47,368 nucleotides of DNA. Origin: a virus. The translations under genes were made by a program, and so were the position numbers. This document shows, one piece after another, positions 1-7,403 of the stretch. Where the stretch lies: positions 1 through 47,368 of the IMG/VR virus record IMGVR_UViG_3300013131_000071; one strand, 5' to 3'. Numbering within the stretch: the stretch's first letter is position 1; each line of letters begins with the position of its first letter. The notes under the pieces were generated by a model. It was given only the letters and a program-made list of their open reading frames with translations. It did no database searches and was not told the DNA's origin.

Positions 1-1164
1 ATCATAAAAACTTTTTGTTGGAATTCCTTGTTTTGAAAAATACTTGGACATGGTATTCATATCAAATATTTCTATAATTTCTGGTGTAGCCCCTTGATAA
101 TTAGAATCTGGCGTGGCCCCAAATGCCCTCCATATGTCAAGCTCCCTTCTTAATGTGAGCTTCAATCCCTCTTCGTTGATCGCGGGTGGATTTTTGCTGA
201 CATCAAGAATTCTTTTTGCAAAAGAATCATTGGATTCAAGATATAGTCTTTGCAAACCAACTCTAAGTCCAAATTCATCAAAACTATTTAAAAGCTGAGT
301 TGGGATTGATTTTTGAACAGCATTGTCAATTAACAATGCATTGAATTTTTTCAAAGTAAACAATTGACCTGTTGTAAAATTATAAAAGAAAACATAATCT
401 GTTGTTCTGTGCTCCAACAATTCTTTCATTGTTGAAACTCTTGCAAGCTCTACGTTGTCTCCTGTAATTTTTACAAAAGCTGGGGCAACTGGTGCATAAA
501 GATAAATCCACGCTTTTTCGTTTTTGTCAGCGGAATCAATAAAAGAATCTATTTCAATCCTGGATATAAGTGCGTCGATTTGATCTAAATCATCTCCCAG
601 AAGGGCGTTGACAAATTTTCCTGCTGTTGTTTGCGGAAGCGCTAATTCTGGCGTTGATCTTTCCAGTGAATCAGCATATATCTTAGTCCAAGAAGGGAAC
701 CTGTCTAGTACGCTTCTTGTGTGATCCGAAATAATTGGATCTATAATATTTTGTATTTGGATTTGTACTAATAGTAAAAAATTAATATCACTTAAAGGAG
801 ATGAGGAAAAAAAACTGACAATAAACTTAACATATCTTTTAACTCCTTTCAAGAATAAAAGAGAAGTGTCTTGATTTATTGCGGCAATTTGTTGCCATTC
901 TGACGTTTTTGAATTGGGATTGTCAGAACATAAAATTTGTATTTCTATTTTTGGAGTTTCTGAACCAGGTAAATTGTTTATTGCATGCTTGTAGCCTATT
1001 ATGTCTGCGCGGCTTGAAGTATCTACAAATCTATAAAAAGGACTGATTTGATAATTTGGATCAAGTTTCCAATATGGAGAAGAGTTATTAAAATCAAATA
1101 TATAATAATTATCTTGAGCTTGTTGGTCGGATTCAAAAATTTGAAAAGTTCCGGGAATCCGTAT
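1..1164 (-). CDS. Baseplate wedge-like protein, downstream part in the second frame (partial, runs off left edge)
   Basis: This frame stays open for 388 codons from a TAG at 1165-1167 to the window edge and has no usable start near its beginning. It therefore looks like the continuation of the ORF that starts at 1405, after a +1 frame change. The encoded sequence is ordinary protein, with segments such as LDRFPSWTKIYADSLE and LRRELDIWRAFGATPDS, and no repeats or membrane segments. Its place directly after the baseplate J-like, gp25-like and metallophosphoesterase genes suggests a baseplate wedge or peripheral baseplate component, in the position of gp7-type proteins. I do not recognise a specific family, so the role is inferred from context. 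The protein continues beyond the window. Confidence 0.7.
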   Translation of the reverse strand, partial: MRIPGTFQIFESDQQAQDNYYIFDFNNSSPYWKLDPNYQISPFYRFVDTSSRADIIGYKHAINNLPGSETPKIEIQILCSDNPNSKTSEWQQIAAINQDTSLLFLKGVKRYVKFIVSFFSSSPLSDINFLLLVQIQIQNIIDPIISDHTRSVLDRFPSWTKIYADSLERSTPELALPQTTAGKFVNALLGDDLDQIDALISRIEIDSFIDSADKNEKAWIYLYAPVAPAFVKITGDNVELARVSTMKELLEHRTTDYVFFYNFTTGQLFTLKKFNALLIDNAVQKSIPTQLLNSFDEFGLRVGLQRLYLESNDSFAKRILDVSKNPPAINEEGLKLTLRRELDIWRAFGATPDSNYQGATPEIIEIFDMNTMSKYFSKQGIPTKSFYD

Positions 1165-1405
1165 CTAATTTGATTTCTCCATAGTCTGTTACTTTTTCAG
1201 ATTGATTTATCGATGGCGTTGCATTTTGTAAAATTTGGGTTCCAACAAAAGTTCTGTCACCAATTTCATTTAAACCATTTGCTGATCTAACAGTTGAGTA
1301 ATTTGTGTAAAATCTATTTGAATAGATATCAATGACGTTAGAGGTCCAGGTATTGGCACTTATATTAAAGTCATTTTTATTTAGAGCTAAAAAATAAGTT
1401 TTCAT
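1133..1405 (-). CDS. Baseplate wedge-like protein, N-terminal 90 aa before a frame break
   Basis: The ORF starts with ATG at 1405 behind an AGGTAA ribosome-binding site, 15 bases after the metallophosphoesterase stop. It encodes 90 residues (MKTYFLALNKNDFNIS...) and stops at a TGA just after a run of five T. The sequence resembles the beginning of a beta-rich tail protein rather than a complete small protein. The frame one base ahead is open from 1164 to the window edge and lacks a start. The most economical reading is one gene whose frame is broken between about 1164 and 1133. Removing one base from the CCC near 1152 or the TTTTT near 1137 joins the two parts. Function is inferred from its position in the baseplate block. 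Confidence 0.7.
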   Translation of the reverse strand: MKTYFLALNKNDFNISANTWTSNVIDIYSNRFYTNYSTVRSANGLNEIGDRTFVGTQILQNATPSINQSEKVTDYGEIKLDTDSRNFSNF

Positions 1406-1420
1406 TTACCTATCCTAAAT

Positions 1421-2692
1421 TTAGTTATCAAGCCAAATTGAATATTCTGAAGTAATTCCATTAATTGGATGAACGAACATTAGGTGTTGCGATGGTCTGC
1501 ACATAGAGTTAAAAAACTCCTGCGCATAAGTATTTGTGCTTTCCGGAGAACCAGATATTCTTAAGGTTGATGTGCCAATTGTCATCTTTGACTGCTGATG
1601 ATAATGACCCATAAAGACATCTTCAAATTCTTCGGGGATGGCCCCATCTTTCCAGCCCATCACCTTTCTATAGTAAGAGGTGACCGTATTTGGTGACGGC
1701 ATTTGATCGCCGTGAATAAGAAGACTTTTATATGAACCAATTTGATCAACGGCATACCAGTGTCTTTCGCCTCGACCATCTGGTATATTAAAAGTTACTC
1801 TTGGTTCATTTTTGAATATAAGACTAACTATTTTATAAAGCAGTCTGTCCATATTTGATTCTGGATCATACATTTTTCTGTTTCGTCCACCAACAGAACC
1901 ATGATTTCCTATTACTCCAGTAACATTTATTTTATCAAAATTTTTTAATGCGGTTGTTATAAATTTTGATAAAATTTCTGGTCCATTTATTCCCACTTGC
2001 CTATAAATGCCAGAGTCTAGTAGGTGACTTTGTCCTGGAAAAATTTCTTCACCCTCAACAATATCGCCTAAAAGCCACAAATGAAGAGTATCAACAGGAT
2101 GGTCTGCTCTTTGAATGTCAACTACTTTAAGCATTTTTTCGGTATAAATATCAATTCTTTCAGCTAAAACATCGGAATTATAGTCAGGAGTTAATTTGCC
2201 TAGTTGCCAATCAGAGAACACCGCAACAGCTACCTCTGGGTCACCGCTTCCACGCTTGATTACCTGTTTTGTTTTGGGAACAGTTATATTGGCGTTAGAA
2301 AAAGCATCGTATGCAGCAGCATAAATTGAGTTTATGATTTCAGCTTTTGAATGCCTATACTTGTCTATTGATCTTGCTAATCTTTTATTTTCAGACCTAA
2401 GAAAATCTATTGTATTAGAAGCGATTTTTTGCTCTGGGCGTTGCAATGAATTAATATCGTTATTTAAAACCGTTTGCTCTTCCTCTATTTCATCAAAAGT
2501 ATCATAAAAAGATTCTTGCCCTGTTGCAAAATACATAGAGGCTTCATCTTCTTCAATCTCTTTTGTAAAAGAATTATCTGCCATAATTAAGCCCGGAACA
2601 TTCTCGTCTCCGTCAAGCACGCCTCTCGCGTGCTTCATGTTTTTTGCTTTAATTATGTGCGTTTTGGTGACAAGGAAAAGCTTGTCTGACAT
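1421..2692 (-). CDS. Calcineurin-like metallophosphoesterase in the baseplate operon
   Basis: A 423-aa protein with the ordered motifs of the calcineurin-like phosphoesterase fold. These are FSDWQLGK near residues 157-165, GDIVEGE near 206-212, GNHGS near 261-265, IHGDQ near 325-329 and GHYHQ near 361-365. These residues normally bind two metal ions and hydrolyse phosphomono- or diesters, often in nucleic acids. The first motif has Gln where the canonical DxH histidine sits, so one metal ligand may be altered. The first ~130 residues are acidic, then Lys/Arg-rich and probably coiled, a phage-specific extension. It lies between the baseplate J-like gene (20 bases upstream) and the wedge-like gene. 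The substrate cannot be told, and whether it is a virion part or an enzyme merely co-transcribed with the baseplate is unknown. Confidence 0.88.
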   Translation of the reverse strand: MSDKLFLVTKTHIIKAKNMKHARGVLDGDENVPGLIMADNSFTKEIEEDEASMYFATGQESFYDTFDEIEEEQTVLNNDINSLQRPEQKIASNTIDFLRSENKRLARSIDKYRHSKAEIINSIYAAAYDAFSNANITVPKTKQVIKRGSGDPEVAVAVFSDWQLGKLTPDYNSDVLAERIDIYTEKMLKVVDIQRADHPVDTLHLWLLGDIVEGEEIFPGQSHLLDSGIYRQVGINGPEILSKFITTALKNFDKINVTGVIGNHGSVGGRNRKMYDPESNMDRLLYKIVSLIFKNEPRVTFNIPDGRGERHWYAVDQIGSYKSLLIHGDQMPSPNTVTSYYRKVMGWKDGAIPEEFEDVFMGHYHQQSKMTIGTSTLRISGSPESTNTYAQEFFNSMCRPSQHLMFVHPINGITSEYSIWLDN

Positions 2693-2711
2693 ATATACCG
2701 CTCTTTCAGTT

Positions 2712-3881
2712 CTAATATCCTGTAGAAGACATTATAACAGAAAAAACATCAACAGTTCCAGCTATCATGTACTGTCTTTCAGATGCAAGAGTAAACGCAC
2801 CTTTTGGAATTTCTTGCCCTCTTGCCGTCAAACTAAGAAGATTCACTGATGTGATAAAATCAGAAGATCCCCTTATCTGTGATTCAACATCAGAAAATGT
2901 CAATGTTCCGCCGATGGTAAATGAATTTAAATATCTTTTAACAAAAATTTTTGCTTGATTTTCAAGAGAAATTATTGCGGCCGCAGACAAGCCCTGAGGG
3001 AGAACAATACTTGCGGAAACATTGATTGGTATTCTTTCTGCTATCCTTATATTCAGCTTGATGCCGACTGGTTTTCTTGGTGAAATATTATCTAGCACGT
3101 TTTGAACAAAAGACGGGCTAATCGTCTGACTTTCTGGAACAACTATAATATCACAAGATCCCATACCATAAGATGATTCTCTTATTCTCACGTCCCTAAC
3201 ACCAGGGAGTGCAAGTGTGTTTAATCGCATAGACTCAGCTGTTCCATATGATTTTTCTTTTATAGAAAAAGCGATTCTTCTTCTGAATGAATCATCACTT
3301 TCCATGCCCGGCATTGCGTGAATTTCCTTGGTATTCGTACAAAAAATTATTGAACCATCCAATGAAGAAAAATTATGTTTTGTTAAAGTATTTTTTGCGG
3401 CTGTATAATTTTGTTGGTTAAAAGAAGGAGAAATTCTTCCATATGCCCTGGTGGTGCCCGCAATAATTGTAACCGAATCTTCTAGCTTGTATTGAAATTG
3501 CTTAGATGCAAATTCTGTTACGTCATTGTAAATTAAAGTATTTTTTGGAACAACTATATCTGAGCCAGATGGTGCCGTGATGTAAAACTCAATATTATAA
3601 CTTAATCTATCCTGTTCTATCTCTGGAGACACCGCCTTTCTTCTGACGCCATAGAGTTCCCCAATAAGATCCAAGGATCTTCCCGAAGCTGTGGCCATGG
3701 AAGTTTGATCAACACTAAATTTTAAAGCCTCATACAAATCCCCTACTTCAACGGCGATTGATTCGGCGAAGGCTCTTGCTATTGAGCCAGGATACGTGGC
3801 GGTAATGCCAGCATTTTTTTCCAATGAGTTCATTATTCTACTCAAGATTTCAGTTTTTGTTTTGCTATACACGATTGGCAT
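2712..3881 (-). CDS. Baseplate J-like / gp6-like wedge protein
   Basis: A 389-aa protein starting at ATG 3881 with a clear AGGAG site. The N-terminus (TEILSRIMNSLEKNAGIT, then AFAESIAVEVGDLYEAL and SGRSLDLIGELYGV) matches the helical start of baseplate J/gp6-family proteins. The centre holds DDSFRRRIAFSIKEKSYGTAESMR followed closely by a LPGVRDVRIRE-like strand, the usual J hallmark of a loop-helix after DxxfR. The C-terminal third is beta-rich with VSASIVLPQG and IRGSSDFITSVNL. In contractile tails this family forms the wedge ring that clamps the baseplate and triggers sheath contraction. It directly follows the gp25-like gene, the order seen in P2, T4-like and many other myoviruses. Confidence 0.9.
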   Translation of the reverse strand: MPIVYSKTKTEILSRIMNSLEKNAGITATYPGSIARAFAESIAVEVGDLYEALKFSVDQTSMATASGRSLDLIGELYGVRRKAVSPEIEQDRLSYNIEFYITAPSGSDIVVPKNTLIYNDVTEFASKQFQYKLEDSVTIIAGTTRAYGRISPSFNQQNYTAAKNTLTKHNFSSLDGSIIFCTNTKEIHAMPGMESDDSFRRRIAFSIKEKSYGTAESMRLNTLALPGVRDVRIRESSYGMGSCDIIVVPESQTISPSFVQNVLDNISPRKPVGIKLNIRIAERIPINVSASIVLPQGLSAAAIISLENQAKIFVKRYLNSFTIGGTLTFSDVESQIRGSSDFITSVNLLSLTARGQEIPKGAFTLASERQYMIAGTVDVFSVIMSSTGY

Positions 3882-3895
3882 TGTTTACTCCTATT

Positions 3896-4279
3896 TTAAA
3901 TTTCTTGAGTTATGGAAAGGGTGATTGGCTCTATTGAATTGTCTTCAATATGTACATCAAACCTAATCGCCGTTGGCGAGGTTGGAACGGCGTCTATGGA
4001 AATCGATCTTCCTTTGAAAATTCCCCCCTGAGTTTCATTTTCCAAGGCTTGTCTTATTATTCTTTTACCTATTTCGCCAGTTGTCACGCTCTGCGGCATA
4101 CCTCTAAGCATTGATAGGTCGCAACCAAGCCTTGGGTAAACCGTAAAATCATTTGGTTCTGTCATTAAACGAATAAAAATTTGTTGCGTGTCTCTTTGCG
4201 CTTTGTTTTGAATCAACGCTATATCTTTGTTGCTAGACAACTTGATATCTCCGTCGTATCCTAAGTGAAAATCAGGCAT
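3896..4279 (-). CDS. gp25-like baseplate wedge protein (GPW/gp25 family)
   Basis: A 127-aa protein of the size of T4 gp25 and P2 gpW. It begins FHLGYDGDIKLSSNKDIALIQ, then has a helix with QRDTQQIFIRLMTEPNDF and the segment YPRLGCDLSMLRGMP. It ends with strands such as GRSISIDAVP and IRFDVHIED. In contractile tails this protein attaches the first sheath ring to the baseplate wedge. The start ATG overlaps the last base of the upstream stop (TAATG type), suggesting translational coupling. It is followed 14 bases later by the baseplate J-like gene, a pairing that strongly supports the call. The family name contains 'lysozyme' for historical reasons; no enzymatic residues are expected. Confidence 0.9.
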   Translation of the reverse strand: MPDFHLGYDGDIKLSSNKDIALIQNKAQRDTQQIFIRLMTEPNDFTVYPRLGCDLSMLRGMPQSVTTGEIGKRIIRQALENETQGGIFKGRSISIDAVPTSPTAIRFDVHIEDNSIEPITLSITQEI

Positions 4280-4968
4280 TATTTGTCCAAATCATTTTTT
4301 ATCCATGGAAAATTATTTAAACTATCTGGGTTATTTAAATCATTGTTTTCAATTTTATCTAAAGCCTGTTCAAAACTATATCCATTTAACATTAAATCAA
4401 CCAATGAAACAACTTCCGAATCACTGTGCGTTTTAGCATAGGCGTTTATTAAATTTTTTTGCTCTAGCGTAAGCCCGTTTGAATCGGATGTATTTAAAGA
4501 ATCATTTTTCAACGACAAGCCTAAGCCATATTCACCCATAATAGTAATGGCGCTTTGTTCTTGAGTTTGGGTAAATTGTTCCAAATTGTTTAAAAAATGA
4601 TTCGATTTGTAATATGCCGGATTATTTGAAAAATCGTTTGTTTTTAATAAAGCTGGCTCATTATACACATCCGATGCTGGATTAAAGGACTTTCCATTCC
4701 ACCTTAATCCGTCATCGTCTCGGCAGAAAAATTTAATTGAGTCCGCAATAATAGAAACACTTCTGGTGTTTGGATTTAAAATCAAACCTATACCTGGGGC
4801 GGCAAAAATCTCTATTTCTCCAGAGTCTGCGATCCTTATGAAACCCTTATTGTCTGGATGGGTTATTCCAACTTCCCTATTGGAAAATTCTTTTCTTCTT
4901 TTGAGTTCAAAACTCTCATCAAAAACATTTGTTTTTTGCGATACCTCTTCGTTGTTATATTGTGGCAT
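4279..4968 (-). CDS. Putative baseplate spike / central needle protein
   Basis: A 229-aa protein I cannot assign to a named family with certainty. Residues ~35-100 are short beta strands of the type GFIRIADSGEIEIFAAPG and TRSVSIIADSIKFF, ending in RWNGKSFNPASDVYNEPAL. This strand repetition is typical of trimeric beta-prism or beta-helix spikes. The C-terminal half is helical and rich in Asn, Asp and Ser, with no membrane segment. It sits between the OB-fold protein upstream and the gp25-like gene downstream, where spike genes (gp5/gpV-like) usually lie. The spike role is therefore inferred from strand pattern and position. No strong ribosome-binding site is visible before ATG 4968, only four bases after the upstream stop. 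Confidence 0.65.
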   Translation of the reverse strand: MPQYNNEEVSQKTNVFDESFELKRRKEFSNREVGITHPDNKGFIRIADSGEIEIFAAPGIGLILNPNTRSVSIIADSIKFFCRDDDGLRWNGKSFNPASDVYNEPALLKTNDFSNNPAYYKSNHFLNNLEQFTQTQEQSAITIMGEYGLGLSLKNDSLNTSDSNGLTLEQKNLINAYAKTHSDSEVVSLVDLMLNGYSFEQALDKIENNDLNNPDSLNNFPWIKNDLDK

Positions 4969-4972
4969 GGGG

Positions 4973-5335
4973 TTAGCTCATGTACTTGGGAACGCCAGTA
5001 TCTACGGACGTATTTCTTACATTTTTATGTGAGTGAATTTCATTAAAATACATAATAATATATGGACCTTCTTCATGCTGATCTCTAAAACCCACAAGAC
5101 ATCTTGTTCCTGGAGAGGGTGCCACCGATTGTATTCCGTATGTAAACGGACACGGAACATTGGGAAGTATATTTCCTACAACACTTGAGTATTTCTCGTC
5201 AACCATAACTGTTGCGGTATTGTTGTGAGAATTATAACCCATAACAGTTCCAGGTCTATTTTTAATTTCTTTAAATTTTGAGTCTTCAATTTGATCGGTA
5301 ATTTTTTTATCAAATTTTGGATAATTAATCGGCAT
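4973..5335 (-). CDS. OB-fold baseplate protein (gp5-N-like)
   Basis: A 120-aa protein with a good GAGGAG site before ATG 5335. The middle reads RPGTVMGYNSHNNTATVMVD, then GNILPNVPCPF and GTRCLVGFRDQHEEGPYII. This is the five-strand pattern of the OB-fold found in phage spike and baseplate proteins (T4 gp5 N-terminus, P2 gpV). Such domains sit between the hub and the membrane-piercing needle and can hold the needle trimer. It follows the cell-wall hydrolase gene by 14 bases and precedes the spike-like gene by four, consistent with a three-gene hub/spike/lysozyme unit. Here the OB domain, needle and lysozyme are separate genes rather than fused as in T4 gp5. The OB assignment is from pattern only. 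Confidence 0.7.
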   Translation of the reverse strand: MPINYPKFDKKITDQIEDSKFKEIKNRPGTVMGYNSHNNTATVMVDEKYSSVVGNILPNVPCPFTYGIQSVAPSPGTRCLVGFRDQHEEGPYIIMYFNEIHSHKNVRNTSVDTGVPKYMS

Positions 5336-5349
5336 GACGCTCCTCTTTC

Positions 5350-6756
5350 TTATACATTTTCATCGTAAACTTCTCCGTTCATCCAGTCCTCAATATACGG
5401 AAATGGTTTGTCTCCTTTAAATTTATCTCTAATCCATTTTTTTAAATAATCTATTTTGTTACCATTGCCGGTATATACCTCTGATATTACAGAAAAAGAT
5501 ACTTTATTAATAAAGCCATAGGTTCCTTTATAGTCACCCCACGGCCCAAAAATATAGCCATCAAACTGTTGATTATTTTTTATTTTTTGATAAGCGCGTT
5601 TATCGTCAGCGCAGACAGCCAGCGCGTAAGCTTGGTTGTATGGAATAAATATTCTTTGATCCACCGTTGATCTGGTGGCTTTTGTTTGTACTGCGCTTGC
5701 AAGCTGAGATGTTGACAGATTCTCTTGGAGAGAATACGCCAATTTAAAACCCAATACATTCTCATCATTTGGATATTTTAAAAAAAATGTTTTTGAGCCA
5801 TGTGCCGCTGGAAGCAAATTGATTTGAAATAAACCGAAAGAAAAATCTTTGGTTTTTCTATTCTCATTCAACTGTCCTGGCTTAAACCTGGATTCTCTTT
5901 CTGCAATTCCAACAAATATTGCAGCGACTTCTGGACTATACAAATTGGTTGTAATCAACATTTTGTATATTTCATCTGGGGAAAGAGCTACATTTGGTTT
6001 ATTAAAATAATTTATTTTTAGTTTGTCAAAGTTTGTATCCGCAATTCTGTCCACGCTACCATAAAAAGCGTTGTCACTCGAAAGTGGTCGCAATTCTGAT
6101 TGGGTCAAAAAAGATCCAGCTCTTCTTGCGCTGAAACTTATGTGGATGTGATTCCTGTGGCTTGAATCGCAAGCAAAATTAACGTATGGAGAAAGTCCTT
6201 TATATTTTTCTCTTACGGCGGAATTTGCGTCTTCTAAACCTTTTTCTAATACGCCCAATTCAGTAGCTAGTTGATCGTGCACTACGATCAAATCCGGATG
6301 CAGTTCTCTTGGTAGTTTTTGAAGCGCAGACAAAAACAAATCCAAACCTTTTCTATAAGAATCTAAGTTTGTAACTAAATCTATTGACGTACTAGCGTCA
6401 GTTCCTACCGAGTGTATATCGTATCCTCTTCCAAACGAATGATCTGAAATAGAATTATTTTCTGCAGTTAGACCAGAAAAATTTGGCCCGACTATGCCTC
6501 TATCAGTTCCTTGGCCGCCCTTGCCGATATATATTGAATTTGTCAACTGTAGCAAAAGCTCAAGAAGAGCTGCGGATACGTGACATTTTTTTTTGCCAGT
6601 GCCAAGATATTCTTTTGCTAGCGGTATTGGGGCTCCATTGCCGCCACTAAAATAAGTTCCTTCTTGATAAAGCCCAAAACTTAGGCCAGTTAGATCTTGA
6701 CCGCGATTTTTGGCCTTTGTCAAAATCAATTTCAAACATGTATATGTTTCCGCCAA
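5350..6756 (-). CDS. Tail-associated cell-wall hydrolase: M15-like peptidase plus lysozyme-like domain (catalytic part)
   Basis: A 468-aa frame with two apparent catalytic domains. Residues ~100-113 read SDHSFGRGYDIHSV and residues ~199-206 read NHIHISFS. Together these are the His/Asp and HxH metal ligands of M15 (D-Ala-D-Ala carboxypeptidase/L-Ala-D-Glu endopeptidase) enzymes. Residues ~282-312 contain IAERESRFKPGQ and SFGLFQINL, the Glu and GLxQ motifs of lytic transglycosylase/goose-type lysozyme folds. Such enzymes open the host cell wall during tail penetration. The nominal start is a TTG at 6756 whose first ~15 codons read poorly. The frame overlaps the 3' end of the 251-aa ORF by 110 bases, so this is probably the C-terminal part of a ~680-aa protein after a +1 frame change. 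Confidence 0.85.
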   Translation of the reverse strand: MAETYTCLKLILTKAKNRGQDLTGLSFGLYQEGTYFSGGNGAPIPLAKEYLGTGKKKCHVSAALLELLLQLTNSIYIGKGGQGTDRGIVGPNFSGLTAENNSISDHSFGRGYDIHSVGTDASTSIDLVTNLDSYRKGLDLFLSALQKLPRELHPDLIVVHDQLATELGVLEKGLEDANSAVREKYKGLSPYVNFACDSSHRNHIHISFSARRAGSFLTQSELRPLSSDNAFYGSVDRIADTNFDKLKINYFNKPNVALSPDEIYKMLITTNLYSPEVAAIFVGIAERESRFKPGQLNENRKTKDFSFGLFQINLLPAAHGSKTFFLKYPNDENVLGFKLAYSLQENLSTSQLASAVQTKATRSTVDQRIFIPYNQAYALAVCADDKRAYQKIKNNQQFDGYIFGPWGDYKGTYGFINKVSFSVISEVYTGNGNKIDYLKKWIRDKFKGDKPFPYIEDWMNGEVYDENV

Positions 6757-7402
6757 AATTAGTTTTTTTATTTAATTCTGCTATTTTAGTCGCATAAATT
6801 TGCTTTTCTGACTCAGTCAAGTTTTCTAATAATGCAATTTGTCTTGAGCCACCATTGAAAGATTCCGCATTTGGTTCTGCGGCGTAACCGCTGATGCTAT
6901 GTGCATATGTTGTACCGTCGCTGTTGCCCACCATGCCACCAGAGCCAGTATTTAACGTTGTCGAATTTATAACTGTATCATTCAAGGCTTTGATCGTCGC
7001 CTCAAATCCACTAGGAGCTAAGCCCGTTGTTATAATCGATTGTTTCATTATTTCTGCACGAGCTGCTGCACCAGTTAAATATTTTGAGTTGGTTGGATCG
7101 TCTGGATCGGGTATCTTAACATCATCGTCAATTTCCGCACGAGATGCTATAATTGAATGCAAGGCGGATTGTGTTGACTGAGCATAGGCTGCGGTTACAA
7201 AAGCCGGATTCCTAAATAAACCATCCCCTTGCAATAATTTTGCGGGGTCCGCACTCCTAAGTGTTCTATCTTGCATCGGTTGTTTGGACATCGTAGTATT
7301 TTTAATTACTACTTCTCCGTTGGGATAAAAATGAGAACCAACTTTATCTACGATACTTTTAGTGCTTGATAAATCAGATGCATCAAATTCAAAATCTGAC
7401 AT
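6647..7402 (-). CDS. N-terminal part of the tail hydrolase (frame-broken) or separate hub protein
   Basis: A 251-aa ORF with a strong GGAGG site and ATG at 7402, two bases after the stop of the giant hub gene. The bulk (residues 1-230) is Ala/Ser/Thr-rich and not obviously enzymatic; I do not recognise a family. Its last ~20 codons (KGQKSRSRSNWPKFWALSRR) look like out-of-frame translation. The next frame continues with the plausible NRGQDLTGLSFGLYQEGTY leading into the hydrolase domains. Deleting one A from the AAAAA near 6705-6710 would fuse this ORF to the hydrolase. As a fusion, this part would be the anchoring domain that fixes the hydrolase to the baseplate hub. Confidence 0.7.
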   Translation of the reverse strand: MSDFEFDASDLSSTKSIVDKVGSHFYPNGEVVIKNTTMSKQPMQDRTLRSADPAKLLQGDGLFRNPAFVTAAYAQSTQSALHSIIASRAEIDDDVKIPDPDDPTNSKYLTGAAARAEIMKQSIITTGLAPSGFEATIKALNDTVINSTTLNTGSGGMVGNSDGTTYAHSISGYAAEPNAESFNGGSRQIALLENLTESEKQIYATKIAELNKKTNFGGNIYMFEIDFDKGQKSRSRSNWPKFWALSRRNLF

Positions 7403-7403
7403 T

